Assembly (NCBI GenBank): GCA_037126765.1
Contig: JBBCBC010000012.1
Location: forward strand, 248,001 to 312,000
Reading direction: 5' to 3'
Source: Stenogyne calaminthoides
Taxonomy: Eukaryota > Streptophyta > Magnoliopsida > Lamiales > Lamiaceae
DNA length: 64,000 nucleotides
This document shows, piece by piece, positions 20,296 to 32,900 of this stretch. The translations under genes were made by a program, and so were the position numbers. The notes below the pieces were generated by a model. The model did no database searches and had not been told where the DNA came from. It worked only from the letters and a program-made list of their open reading frames with translations. Position 1 is the stretch's first letter. The number at the start of each line of letters is the position of its first letter.

Positions 20296-23200
20296 TTCAT
20301 GCTCTTGTTTTAATTGCATCAAAATTGGTTTTGTAATTAAAATTGAATTTTTTTTATTTTGAAACCGGGTGCGGCTGGTTTATTTGATAAAATCGCACCC
20401 CAGTTTATTTGGTCTTGCTCGTTCGTCTTCTCCACAAAACCTAAGGTTTTCTGGAATTTGATTTGTCGCCTCTGTCCCTCGTCCTCGTCGGTGCTCGCTG
20501 GCAATCCGCGACGCCGCTCGAGTCGGCGGCTAATCGCCGCGACTCGCGGTGCTCGTGCAAAGCCGCGGCAACGCCCGCGACGGTGAATCGGATTTGCCTC
20601 GCTTAGGCGTGACTCGCTCCGCCACCTGGTTCTCGTTTGATTTGTTGACCACCGTTTCGTTTATCTCACGATTGATAACCGTGCGCTCAAAGATCGGTTC
20701 GAACGATGGCGGAACGCCGCGCCGCTGTCAGGTTTCGATTCGGGGCAACCCGTTTTTGAACCGGGGCGAGTCATTTGAGCGCGCCACCGGTTCAACTCAG
20801 CCCATCGCTCGCTCCCTGTTTCGAACAGGCCACGGCTCTGCGTGCACCGTATGATTTTTTCGATGATGGTGGTGAGTCGCCCGCACGCGCCTAGCGGCGG
20901 CGGTGACTCGCGCACACCTGATGTCCGTCGAACTAATCTGTTGCGATTTCAATCCCTAGTTTTCGATGCATATGTCTTTCGATTTTGGGGTTGTTTCGAT
21001 TCCTTGTTTAATGTTGCTTAATTGTTGGTTGGGTATTTCGATTAGTTTGGGACTGATGAAATTGAAATCTGATTGAACCCCAATAATTGAAACAGTTCTG
21101 GAATTTTGGTGTAATTCTGATGAACTGATGAATTGTTGGCTGTTTGATTTGGATGACCCGATCGGATAACTGTTTTGAAAACCGGGCGATGATGAGGGGA
21201 AGGACTGTGCCAAAATTGGATTTAGGACAGGCCCTTTCGTGCAATTTTCGAAACTTGCACATGAGCCCTTGACAAATAAAAGCATTAAAATTTGATTTAA
21301 AATTGATAAGATTAATTTTAAGTCTTGAAATAAAATTAGATTTTATTTTATAATTAATTGGATTAATTATTATTTTAATAATCATAAATTAAATTTAAAA
21401 TTGAATTTTAAATTTGGTTTTAAGACGGATTATTAAATTCCCACTTGTTAACTTGTTTATCTTATTTTAATAAATTCGTTAACGCCTTTATAGTCCACAT
21501 TATAATTGTTTGGGTAGGCGGTGCCCAATAAATGTCGGACCGTGTTAATTGTTTGGGTAGACGGCGCCCATATAAATGTTAGTCCGTATAAAATCATGTT
21601 TGGGTGGCGGCCAATAATAATTATCTTGAAAAGTATGCTTTTTGATGTATAATCAAACGTGTTGGATACCGATTAAGTAATTAAATTGTTTATCAAGCGA
21701 TGCTCACTAAAAAATATGGTTTTCTCATTAATTTGATAAGATGTCTTCCATCAAAATTAAAAAGTAAAGGCGGAATTTAGTTAATTTAGTCTTAAAGACC
21801 GGAAGATTCTTTTGCTCGGATCTACATTTAACGAGACTTTTATAGGGAAATGTAATGTCGCGAAACGATGGTTGTAAAACTTAAGATTTTTTTTGTTTTG
21901 ACGCCATGATGAACAAAGGGTAATGGACATCGGTCGAACTAGGTTTGACAAACTAGGAATTGTAGTATTAACAAGGATTGGTTTGGAGACCTCGGGGGTT
22001 ATCTTATTGTAATGATCGACCCTCATTTGGATTATGGTGGTAGGAATGTGGATCCTAAAAATATCAATTTATATTTGATATAAAAATACTTTCTTTGGAT
22101 GAATTCGTTGAATATGTGAAAATAATGGAGATTTAAAATAAACTAAAAAGAAAGGTCATATTTATTTTGATTCTTTGAATATTGATCATAGGAATTATGT
22201 GTTTAATTTGTTTTTATTTTATTTCTCTTGGTTAGTGAAAAATATATATATTAATTATTGAGATGTGTTTTGGAAACAAACAAATAAATTAAGGGCAAAT
22301 TTTTTACGGACTATAACCAAAACATGTGTTTGGTCTTATGGGTTAAGATGAAAAAAATTGATTAATTATGTTGACACGTCTATTAATATTTATTCTTAAA
22401 ATTGTGGTCAATATTAGATATTCAAGATCGTTTGAAGGTCCAATCTTAATTCTCCTCGGAAAGCAGCCCAAATATATCAAAAGGATGCTTCTGTGATTGA
22501 AAAAAATAATGTGATGTTTTTCGGCATGACTCATTAAATTCAAAATTATGACATGAGAAAATGGGTATCTTCTAAATTTGTTATGGAATGAAGGATCTAT
22601 TTTGATTACAAGAGAATCTCATTAAATTCAAGAGATTTATGAATTGATAAGAGAGATTTTCAAATTTTGGTTAGCTAAAAAGAGAAGATTTTACATCATG
22701 TGCTTAAGATGATAGCCTAATTGATAAACTTGGCAATTTAGGTTTCATAAATTAAAAAGATCCAAACGTTTTCATTTATTTTTAAAAGACCTGGAATTCA
22801 TATTCTATTTTCATTATGAACTATAATATGGATAAGGCGGATGCAACCATGCCTAAACTTCACATCGCATTACTCAAGCCCTTTTGAATACACTATCGCT
22901 AAGATGGTGTTCAATAGAATGAATTCGATGGTAAACAAGGATGTGTGCCTCTCTTTGGGAGTACAAGGAGGATTTTTTCCTTTTTGGAAGAAGTATCCTT
23001 ATAAGGTTCGGTTGCTAGGAAAGAAAGGCCTTTGGGTGCTTCGCACTAGAACATGTATGTTTGTTATTAAGGTTTAACGATAGACATATCCACAAATAAC
23101 TTTAAGCTTTTATATGCATTGGTATTGAATTTGGGCGATTGGCTCACACATTTGTATGAATGTGAAGAGTCTTATATGTCTAGAAGCAATTTAATTTTTG

Positions 23201-23489
23201 GTGAAGTCGTCTTTACGTGGAAACAGAGCGATATTTAGATTCTTGAACGCAATTGTGAGACTTATGTATTAGACTTACCCTTTTGGTTTTAGATTAGAAC
23301 TTAATGATTGTCATTTCGTTCTTCCTATTACTCGCAACATTATTTTCATTCCTACGTTAGACATTGAGGGTTATTCCTTCCATTTTAGTGATAATAATTG
23401 TTATTTCACCTTAATGGTTCATGGGAATTACCCTATGGTAAATGGTTTATACTTGTTGCCTTTATGGATATAATGTTCTTAATATACAA
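20296..23489 (+). other. Element A leader and gag region, no intact gag recognisable
   Basis: The first 600 bp (20360-20915) is GC-rich, with many CG and short inverted motifs. The rest is AT-rich and peppered with stops. Open frames such as 22841-23077 contain no gag motif I can recognise, and no zinc knuckle was found. By position this must include the ruined gag and protease. Confidence 0.6.
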
Positions 23490-24300
23490 AATAAAAGACT
23501 CAAGCTTAGTAATCAAGAAAACCCAACTTACTTGTGGCATTGTAGACTTTATCATGTAAACGAGAAAGGAAATGCAAGGTTAAGAAAGTTAGACTACTTA
23601 ACCCCATAAGGCTCTGAGTCTTATGACTGAGTCTTATGAAAATTGTGAACCTTATCTCATGGGCAAGATGATCAACAAACCCTTTTCTGGGAAAGGGGTG
23701 CATACCAAAGAGGTCTAGAGTTGATCTACAATGATGTTTGTGGACCATTGCTAATAATCTAGCTAGAGGTCGCCGGTACTTCAGGAATGTTTTCTCGATG
23801 ATTTCTCAAGATACGGATATGTGTATCTTATGAAAACAAATTCAATCTTTTGAGAAATCAAAAAGTTTAAGGTTGAAGTAGAGAAGTAACTTGGTAAGTG
23901 TATCAAGACTCTCCGATCAGATCGAAGAGGTGAATACCTTAGCCATGAATTCATTGATTACGAATCCAATCACAATGGACTCCTCCCGGAACACCTCAGA
24001 TGAATGGTGTGTCCGAGAGAGGAAACCGAACCCTGTTAGACATGGTAAGGTCCATGATGAGCTTTTCATGTCTTCCAACATTCTTATGGAATACGCATTA
24101 CAAACCTCAATTTACATTCTGAATAGGATTCCATCTAAATCGGTTGAGCATACACCATATGAACCATGGTGTGGCAAAAACCCAACTTTTACACATATCA
24201 AACATACGGGGTTGCCCCGTGATTGTGAAAATGAAATGATGCCGGCAAGTTGGAATCAAAGGTGAAAAGGGTTACTTTGTGGGATATCCTAAGGAAACTA
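23490..24300 (+). pseudogene. Element A GAG-pre-integrase and integrase remnants
   Basis: Around 23510-23560 the plus strand gives NPTYLWHCRLYHVNEKGNAR, then GKMINKPFSGKGVHT (23655-23705), the GAG-pre-integrase domain. Integrase follows: DDFSRYGYVYLMKTNS-like sequence at 23795-23840, and the integrase tail in 23891-24265, including LMEYALQTSIYILNRIPSKS and EHTPYEPWCGKNPTF. Several shifts separate the pieces. The enzyme would integrate cDNA; here it is destroyed. Confidence 0.75.
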
Positions 24301-24604
24301 AAGGATATTACTTCTATCTACCCGAGAAGCTTTTAATTGATTGTTTCTGTTTTGGATAAAGTTCCTCGAAAAAAACTATAATCTTTAAGGAACAAATATG
24401 AAATGGTGATAGAACTTGAAGAAATTAAAGAACCACAAATTAAAAATGAATCGATATCTTGTCAAAGCAACATGATAGGGAATCATTTGGGAGCATTCAT
24501 CAACTTTCACGGTGGGAGTCTTTCTTTCAGGTGATCGATTTGAAACCCGTATCATGGGGGCGTAATTGGAGTATGATTGCCAATGAAGAACCTCCAAGTG
24601 AAAT

Positions 24605-25834
24605 TTGAATGAGAACAACATAGTTCAAACTCCCTCCCAAGAGGCATCTGAAAGTGTAGCTCTTGAGGACTCTTTCAAAACATTGATGAAATCGATGCAC
24701 CACAAAATTTTCACGATCAGAATGCCGGCTGCACAAACCACAACCGTGAAGTCAATTAGGAATCGTAATCCGCCCATGAGATACGGTTACCTCTTGGAGG
24801 AACTTGATAATGTGGACATACCGGATAATGACGATCCTAATACGTATTCTAAAGTAATATCAGATATTGATTCAGGGAAGTGGCATGAAGCCATAAAATC
24901 CGAGATGGACTCGATGTACACCAATCAAGTCTGGGACTTGGTTGAGTTGCCTATAGGGGTTAGACCCATATATTGTAATTGGGTCTTCAAGAGCAAGAAC
25001 AATGCAAATGAAAAAGTACAAATTTACAAAGCTAGGTTGGTAGTGAAGGGTTATAGTCAACGCGAAGGCATTGACTATGATTTCTCTTTCTTCTCACCTT
25101 TTTCAAAAGATCAAGTCCATTCGAATTTTACTTGCGATAGCGAAGACACTATGATTATGAGATTTGACGAGATGGACGTCAAAATGACTTTCCTCAATGG
25201 AGACATTGATAAGGAAGTGTTTATGACTCAACCGGAAGGTTTTAAATCTAAGTCAAATCTAATCTAGTATACAAACTAAAGATATCCATTCATGGATTGA
25301 AGCAAGCTTCTAGGAGTTGGAATATCTGATTTGATGAAGCTATCAAATTCTTTTGACTTCATCAGAAATTTGGAAGATCCTTGCGTTTATAGTAAATGCA
25401 ACGGGAAGAATATTATTTTCATGATCGTGTATGTCGATGACATATTGATTTTGAGAAACAATATCCTGTTAATGAAGTCCATTAAATATTTGTTGTTAAA
25501 GACCTTCATGATGAAGGGTCTTGGTGAAGTCTGCTACATCCTAGGGATCATGATCCACAGGGATAGATCCAAGAGGAGGTTGTCACAGTCCACCTATGTA
25601 GACAAGGTGTTGAAGCATTTTACGATAGAGAACTCTAAGAGAGGGTCTATACTAGAAAATCGTGGGATAAAGCTGTCAAAGAAGGATTGTCCTTATGTTG
25701 AAGCTGATATCACGCACATGAAAGATGTCCCGTATGCATATGCAATTGGGTCAATCATGTACACCATGACTTGCCTTTGGGCCCAAACGTGGCCTACGCT
25801 TATCAACATCTTTGGTAGATATCAACGAGAATAA
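24605..25834 (+). pseudogene. Element A reverse transcriptase, two frames
   Basis: Frame 24605-25267 contains WHEAIKSEMDSMYTNQVWDL, NWVFKSKNNANEKVQIYKAR and MDVKMTFLNGDIDKEVFMTQ. These are the copia RT palm motifs, including the first catalytic Asp region (MDVKTAFLNG-type, here MDVKMTFLNG). After a break at 25267-25331 the second frame (25331-25834) contains the YVDD catalytic box in FMIVYVDDILILRNN and LGIMIHRDRSKR. A stop (25266) and a frame change make it non-functional, though the YVDD is intact. Confidence 0.85.
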
Positions 25835-25929
25835 AAGGGTGAGTGTCCTTTGGATTTCTTTGTTAAGATCATTCAAGTATCTTAGGCGAACTAAAGAATG
25901 TCTTATTGTTTATAGTGGACAATAAGAAA

Positions 25930-26330
25930 AAAGTAATGGTCGTTAAGGTGACCAGAAGTTTCAATCCGATTTGTGATGATTACAAATCACGGTGGAGAAA
26001 AGGGATTATGTTTCACTCTCGATAATGAGGCGGTCACTTGGAATAGTTCAAGCAAAAGGACCGCAAATTCAACAAACTTTGGACATTTGAGTACATTCTT
26101 TGTCGAAGCCTCAAAGAGGTGGTGCGGATTTTATAGTTCTCTAAAGAGAACTAGGGGTAGTTCGAAGTGCCGGTTGTCTAATAAACTTGTATTGAGACAA
26201 CGTTGGTGCGGAAACCAATACAAAACGGAACGGAACCGAGATCGACAAGCAGTACCAGGCTTATCATTTGATCCGATAGATCATAACGATAGGAGACATA
26301 GAATTAAAATGTATTCCCACATTTAATTTG
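25930..26330 (+). pseudogene. Element A RNase H remnant
   Basis: The frame from 25973 starts LCFTLDNEAVTWNSSSKRTA, matching the copia RNase H phrase with AVTWKSSKQ. The following frame is scrambled by shifts, although the end (about 26285-26345) still shows the I-K-M-x-S-H...LADPFT pattern across frames. It lies about 100 bp before the purine tract. Confidence 0.65.
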
Positions 26331-26424
26331 GCAGATCCTTTCACCATAACACCGAAAGTGTTCATGTACACCTTTAGACATTTGATGGTCTGCAGGGTTA
26401 GACATGTAGGTGATTGATTTCTAG

Positions 26425-26441
26425 CAAGAACAGTGGGAGAT
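26425..26441 (+). promoter_or_regulatory. Polypurine tract of element A
   Basis: AAGAACAGTGGGAGAT directly abuts the 3' LTR start, the expected plus-strand primer for reverse transcription. Confidence 0.75.
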
Positions 26442-28072
26442 TGTTAGTGTTAGTATCCTAGAGACAATCTATTGTAAGGACATATTACTCGATGATATTC
26501 AGTTTGATTTAATATTATAGTTCACTTAATATTAATGTATGGTAATACACTTGATTGAATATTATGTTTGATTGTTTGCATTTATTCATGCAAGTGTTCC
26601 CATGAGTCATTGTTGTCATTGAGGATGTGAGAACTCGGATGACTTAAGCATGATTCTCAAATATGTTATAAATCAAGGATCATCAAGAATGGGATATTGA
26701 TGATCTGATGGAGATTAGTGTGCGATCTGCATCATCTTGTTAGAGAGTGTAGTAAGATCTCACTTACTACGAGATCTTAGGTATCTCATGATGGATGCAC
26801 AAATACCTTAGAGGGTATTGGTATACCCATCCGATAGAAAAGGATTTGATGTATTTCCACTATATATGTGTCTACGGGTGTCTCGGTTTAGTGGGAAGCG
26901 ATATGATACTCCTTTGACTTGAGGTCAATCATACGACATGTGTGGGATGATGAACTTTGACCATGACCAATGCTTGCACCCTAACCATGGGTAGATACGA
27001 CTTGGATTGGGTTCATCACGAAGTGCATGTGCGTGGTAGTTGAGCCAAAAATAAGATTCATTCCTCAAAGTGGATTTAGAGATAATGCTCATCTTCTCAT
27101 CATAATTGGATCAAAGTCATCAGCCGATGCACTTCAACTTAGACTATGTGGCTAAGTGTGACATACATGATCAATTAATGATTGAAGATAACATGATTAA
27201 GTTATTTGAATAGACACTTCATCATGTTCAAGACTTAATCGAGTATTCGTGAATGAAAGGAGGAAATCGTAATAGCCCGTATTTTTACATTACGGTATGT
27301 TGCGCGTTTCGCAAATAGCGTACCTCATATTTTGAGAATGTCGATTTATTGTCTAGAGTTCAATTAAGACCAGATTAGTCCATTAATCACTTTCGATATT
27401 TATGAGGGCCTATGGGTCACACAACAAGTAATTCTCTTTTACGGATTATAGTTGGTTGATTAAATATTAAATTGGATTTAATATTTAATTTATGGAGAAT
27501 TAATTAATAATAGATTAATTTAGAATTAATTATTATTAATATTTAATTAAATTGGATTTAATTAAATAGGAATTCCCAATAATTATATTTGGAATATAAT
27601 TGTAGGATTTAATGTATATGGAAATAAATCGTAGAGATTTTCATATAAGGGAATTAAATCCGTAGAGATTTTATATGTGGGAAATAAATCTTAGAGAATT
27701 ATTTAAATAAAAATTAGGGATTTTATTTCCCAATCAGGTTAGCTTAAGATTTAAGCTGGGTCTTTCCTATATATACAAGCTCTTAGGAATTCACAAATGA
27801 CGTTAATTCAAATTTCTCCATAAAATCTAGAATAGGAATTTTCCTAGCAAATTCGTCTCGGATTATTGCTTTGGCAAATCAATTGCATGGGTCCGTGAAT
27901 CAGGGGATTACGTGCATATCTAGTAGTAGAAATCTGCAATAGAATCCTTTGTAAGATTTCTTGTTATGATTATTGTAATCATGTATGCAATTAATTTGTT
28001 CGTTGTTGGTGAACTTTATATTAAATTCTGCGCGTGTGATTACGTGTTTTCGTCTATGGATAAATTCCAACA
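26442..28072 (+). repeat. 3' LTR of element A (1631 bp)
   Basis: Begins TGTTAGTGTTAGTATCC and ends AAATTCCAACA. It parallels the 5' LTR throughout, with scattered substitutions and small indels. Confidence 0.95.
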
Positions 28073-28077
28073 CGCCA

Positions 28078-28672
28078 CATACCGTTAGGTCTATCATTAT
28101 TTAATTAATTTATTTAATTAATTCAATTTTCTCATTAATTATATAAATAATCTTAAACCTAAACTATGAACCCTGAAAAACCATGAACCATTGGGTTAAG
28201 ATGGATAGTGAACCATGAACCACTTAATATTTATGGGTTTGAATTATATTAGGGTTCAATAATTTTTTTTTAATTATATAAACCTAAACCCTAAACTCTC
28301 CTAAAACCATTTGGGCGGGGTGAATCATGAACCACTCAAATAACCGAAAGGGTTCATTAAAATAAAGTTAAGTCCTTATATTTTCATTAAAAAAATTAAT
28401 ATAACTAATAAAATTGGGTAAAATATGAAATATATATAAATGAGAAGATTGACTTAATTAAATAAACTAATTAAATTATGACGAGACCAGAAATTTTAGG
28501 CCACAAGATTATTTTGACATATAAGTTTTTGTGTCATATTATGGAAGATATATGATCAAATTCCTATAAATTAAATACTAAAAAAACAGTAGTTAAAAGA
28601 AAAAAGGGATAATTAGAGGTGTAATTAAAAAAAAAAGCTGAAAAAAAAAAAAAAGAAAAGATACTACATATC
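28078..28672. other. AT-rich intergenic DNA, no gene
   Basis: It contains repeated ATGAACCATGAACCA phrases (28180-28230, 28327) and a telo-box-like AAACCCTAA at about 28290. Similar but inverted TGGTTCATGGTTCA phrases occur at 30640-30670, suggesting an unplaced dispersed repeat. Confidence 0.5.
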
Positions 28673-29728
28673 AGTGTTGTCAAAACCGGACTGGACCGGC
28701 CGGTTCAACAAGTTGAACTGAACAAGCCGATCCAATAAATAGGGGATCGATTAACCTCAAATAACCGTTTTTACGGTTCGGCCGAATAGACCCGTCAAAA
28801 CCAGGTTAAATGGAGCAACAAAGTGAACCGCTAGGGCCCTTTTTTTCAATTTTTCGCTCAAAACTCAGAACAAAAAATATGCTTAACTTCAGAGAAACCG
28901 GGGAAGTCCTTTTGGTCGTCCATTCCACGGCGTGGCAGTCCGCGCGCCCACCCACATCGACGACGTCCGCTAACGATTATGATTTCTTCTAAAATCTTCT
29001 CGAATAGTTACTTTTTACAATAGAGATATACAGGAAATTGATTTAAATTTGCGTCGTAATTAGAGAAAAATAGTGAAGAAGATGAACCACGATTGAGAGA
29101 GAATTTAAAGTTGGAACTTGGAACTGTGAAATGAAATAGCACAAAACAAAATGACATAAATTATTATTTATGGTGGATAAGATCTTATAAATATGAAGCT
29201 TCCACGTTGCTTCATTTTATTCTATCTACATTTAAGAGACTTGGAAAAGTAAATCCAGCTTGATGGTTTTATAGAAAATGAAAAGAGGTTGTACTTGGGA
29301 AAATAAAAGCTAAAGAAAATGCTGATTTGTTGACCCTTTCTAATTTGTTTTCTCTCGTCCTCCCACTTCTCTACTCTTTGTGTTCCTTTTCTCCATCTTT
29401 AATTTATATTCCCAAAAAATTAAACACAAAATTAAATATAAAAACTAAAAGGTACAAAAATATGTTTACTTTTGTTAAGTTTATAATTCACACTACAATA
29501 ATATGATCTGTTCTTACTACTTATTATGCTTTATATTCTTATTACTTAGGTTAGGAGTTAAATCTTTAATTTATTTTATTAATTTTAATAAACGTATTGA
29601 ATATTAAAAAATATATATATATAATGATTATTTAAACGATTGGATCGTCGGTTTGACCGGTCCGACCGATTGAACTATCAACCGGTATCTAATCCGGTTT
29701 GATCACGGGTTAATTTATAAAAACAGTG
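28673..29728. mobile_element. Mutator-type MITE, about 1.06 kb, just upstream of the HCT-like gene
   Basis: The left end AGTGTTGTCAAAACCGGACT and right end GGTTAATTTATAAAAACAGTG form an imperfect inverted repeat of the same kind as 8042-8485, with GGCCGGTTCAAC and CCGGTTTGATC motifs near the ends. Flanks CTACATATC (28664-28672) and CTACAGATG (29729-29737) match at 7 of 9 bases, as for a Mutator-type duplication. The interior is AT-rich with no transposase. Confidence 0.65.
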
Positions 29729-29775
29729 CTACAGATGTTAATAAATACAATTAAAAGGGGGAATGGGGAGGGGGC

Positions 29776-29833
29776 CACGTGTCAGCAGATTGGGGGTGCT
29801 GGGCACCAGCATAAACGAAACCCTCTATATATA
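29776..29833 (+). promoter_or_regulatory. HCT-like gene promoter: G-box and TATA box
   Basis: A CCACGTGTC G-box/ABRE core (29776-29781) lies about 45 bp upstream of TATATATA (29826-29833). The start codon is 141 bp after the TATA box. The MITE at 28673-29728 ends about 50 bp before the G-box. Confidence 0.55.
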
Positions 29834-29973
29834 CGTGTAACATTGTATATCACTCATTTGTAGCATCCCAATTTGGAATTTTATACGAGTCATTCAACCT
29901 ATCTTATTTCTCCCCCACAAATTTACTTCCAAGTAACCTGTGGTCCAAAGTAAACCTCTACACTATCCCCACG

Positions 29974-32900
29974 ATGAAAGTCACCGTGACCGAGTCGACA
30001 CTGGTGGCGCCGGCGGCGGCGACGCCGTCCGTACGCCTCTGGAACTCCAACCTAGACCTTGTCATGTCCAGCACCCACATGAACAGCGTCTACTTCTACC
30101 GCCCCACCACCGAACCCGACATGGCGGAGCTCAAGGCGGCGCTCGGCCGGCGCCCTGGTCTATTTCTACCCTCTGGCGGGGCGGCGACGGCCGCCTTGAG
30201 ATTGATTGCAACGCCGAGGGGGTGCTCTTTGTGGCGGCGGAGTCCGATGGAGTGTTGGATGATCTCGGCGATTTTGCGCCCACGGCGAAGCACCGCCTCC
30301 TAGTTCCGGCGGTGGATTATGGTACGAATATTTCGACGCATCCACTCTTTTTGGCGCAGGTCCGTTTTGTTTAGGCTTGCGTGTTTATCCGTTTTGTTTA
30401 GGCTTGCGTGTATTTTAAACGGTATTAGTTGTTTTCGTTGAATAATAATACTCATTTTTTTTCCATTGCACCACGTGCACGTTGGTGCAATTTAATTTTT
30501 AAAGCTATTTTTCTAATTTTTTTTAGTTTAACTTTTTTTTCTTTTTTCAATTTCGATTTTTTTTTAACTTTAATTTCAGTTTTAGATGTTTTTTTTAATA
30601 CTTGACCCGACTCTAAACTCGGCCCAAATGATTCATGGTTCACTCGGTCCAAATGGTTCATGGTTCATCCGGTCAAAATAAGGACCTGAATATGAATTTT
30701 GATAATTTTGATTCTTCGCAATAATGAAAAAGTTGTTTCGGGAACAGCGATGTTGACTTCTACAGTACACAACTCTCCTTTTGCTTTTCTAATTAGTCCT
30801 TGAAAAAATCATTTTCTTTTTGTTCATGTTTACAAAAAAAAAAAAAAAAAAATTGTGTACATCCGAGTGAATTCGGTATTTATAATATCACTATTATGTA
30901 TATAAATTATGAATAAGTATTCTCATTATTTAAAATATATTTTTTTATTTTTAATTTTTTTTTTTTTGAATAGTAATAATAATTTTTACACGTAATACAG
31001 TTTATACATATAAATTTGATTTACATGTTATAAAAGTACAAGGATGCTATTCCTAACTTTTCAAATTCAATTTTTTTTTTTTTATAAAATGAAATCGTTT
31101 ATTAGGGGCGACTCTGCCATATGAAACATGGATAGAGAGTACTCAATTGTTATAAAATGTCATGATTTCTTTTCTTTTTATTAAGTCGGGTTAGATATCA
31201 AATTAAATGTAAATACAACTATACATATTAATTATGGATGGTTGGCACCTTGAAATGATTCAAATGAACGTTGACTGGACAATGACCTAGACTAAATGTT
31301 ATTATAAAATATAAGAGTGAGTGTCATGTTAGTGTCAATCCAAGTGTATCATGCAGTTATAATGTATTTTAAAATTATACAATTTGTTATATTAAAAGAT
31401 GTAATTTATTTATACTGAATTATGCAATTATTTTTTCATATTAACAGTTACACGGTTCAGAGTAAAAGAGTTGTATTTTTTCAGTACAATAAATTGCATG
31501 ATTTTAAATTGCGCTATGAATGCATAGCGCACCTAGGCGTATACAAAAAGTAATGTTAACATTTTTAATGAGGTAATTAATACTCCCTCAGTTCCATAAT
31601 AACGTGCACAATTTTCTTTTTTGTTTGTCCCAAGATAACATGCATGTTTCCTAATTAAAATGGCAAAACACTCTAAACTTAAACACTCAAAATTTCATTA
31701 TAATTGATTTAAATAATACCAATAAAGTAAGTTTTTTTAGTTTTCGTGCCCGGGAAAATATGCACGTTATCCCGGGACGAAGAGAGTATTTGTTATTGAT
31801 AATAATCTAAAAAATCAGTTCTTTTTAGATATAAATTTTACGCTGCCTTCCGTAGCATGGAGTGTAAATTGTTGTTTTTGTTATATGATGATGATGATGA
31901 TAAGTTTTATATTTTCTGATCAGAAAAAAGTTTTTATTATTTAAGGGTCTCATCTCATTCAAATGCATTGTGCATTTATAATGCATTTTAAAATCATGCA
32001 ATTTATTTATTTACTCTAAACAGTATAATTATTTTTTTTTATATTAATAATTGCACAGTTCAATATAAATAAATTGCATATTAATAAAATGTAATATATA
32101 TATATATAAGTACAATATACATAAATGTATATAAGACTCGATTATTATTTAAATGTAATTTAGTTTTGACATGTTAAGTCAATTTTTTTTTTGTTAAGTT
32201 TGTCTTTTTCTTACATCAACTAGTTTAGTGTCCGCGTGTTAGGCAATTTTTAATTAAAAATTGCAATATTCTTAATAAATATTATATTTAATAATTAAAA
32301 ATATAAATATGTGCATATAATACTAAATATGAATTAATAATTATCTAAGGTGTATATTAGTAAATTTTCTTAAACTTTGGAAAAAGATTATTGTGTCAAA
32401 TATTATTTATTCAACTTAATATGAAATTGAAACCTACAAATCAAAACAAAATAAATCGACTAAGAAAAAATTAATAAATAAATTAATTATTATGTAATAA
32501 TGAAAAATAAAATAAAAGTGAATGAATTACAATATAAAATACTTTTGTCACATAAAATATGTTAAGATATATATAAGAGCAATTATAAAATAAAATTATT
32601 TATTAAGAAATTAATAATTGAATATAATTCAAACTAAGATAAAATATATTTAGATTGAATATTTTATATATCTTAAATTAAGTATAACATTATATAGTTA
32701 AATTAAATATAAAGTAATAAATATGAATTACACATTTTATAACATTCACACATATTTTATACCGACTTCAATTTATATTGTCATCATGTTATGAACAGTT
32801 TTTTTCTGGTCATTTAATTGAATTATTACATGAAGATATTAGGGTCAGTCACCGACATTGATGTAGACTTCTGAAAAATGAATGAAATTCTCTCTCCTAA

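Larger units (their letters stand above)
18663..28072 (+). mobile_element. Complete but decayed Ty1/copia retrotransposon (element A), two LTRs, 5-bp TSD
   Basis: Both LTRs begin TGTTAG and end CCAACA (18663-20282 and 26442-28072). They are flanked by identical CGCCA target duplications (18658-18662 and 28073-28077). A tRNA-iMet primer site follows the 5' LTR and a purine-rich tract precedes the 3' LTR. Integrase, reverse transcriptase and RNase H remnants lie in copia order on plus. The LTRs differ by many substitutions and small indels (for example 1620 versus 1631 bp), so insertion is not recent. Frames are broken throughout. Confidence 0.95.

Noticed and set aside
28285..28300. Telomere-like CCTAAACCCTAAAC
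   Set aside because: Too short for an interstitial telomere; an isolated telo-box-like motif.
32219..32600. Second Helitron, minus strand
   Set aside because: The 3' CTAG with host T is present but the hairpin is poor and no reliable 5' end was found. Kept only as a note.
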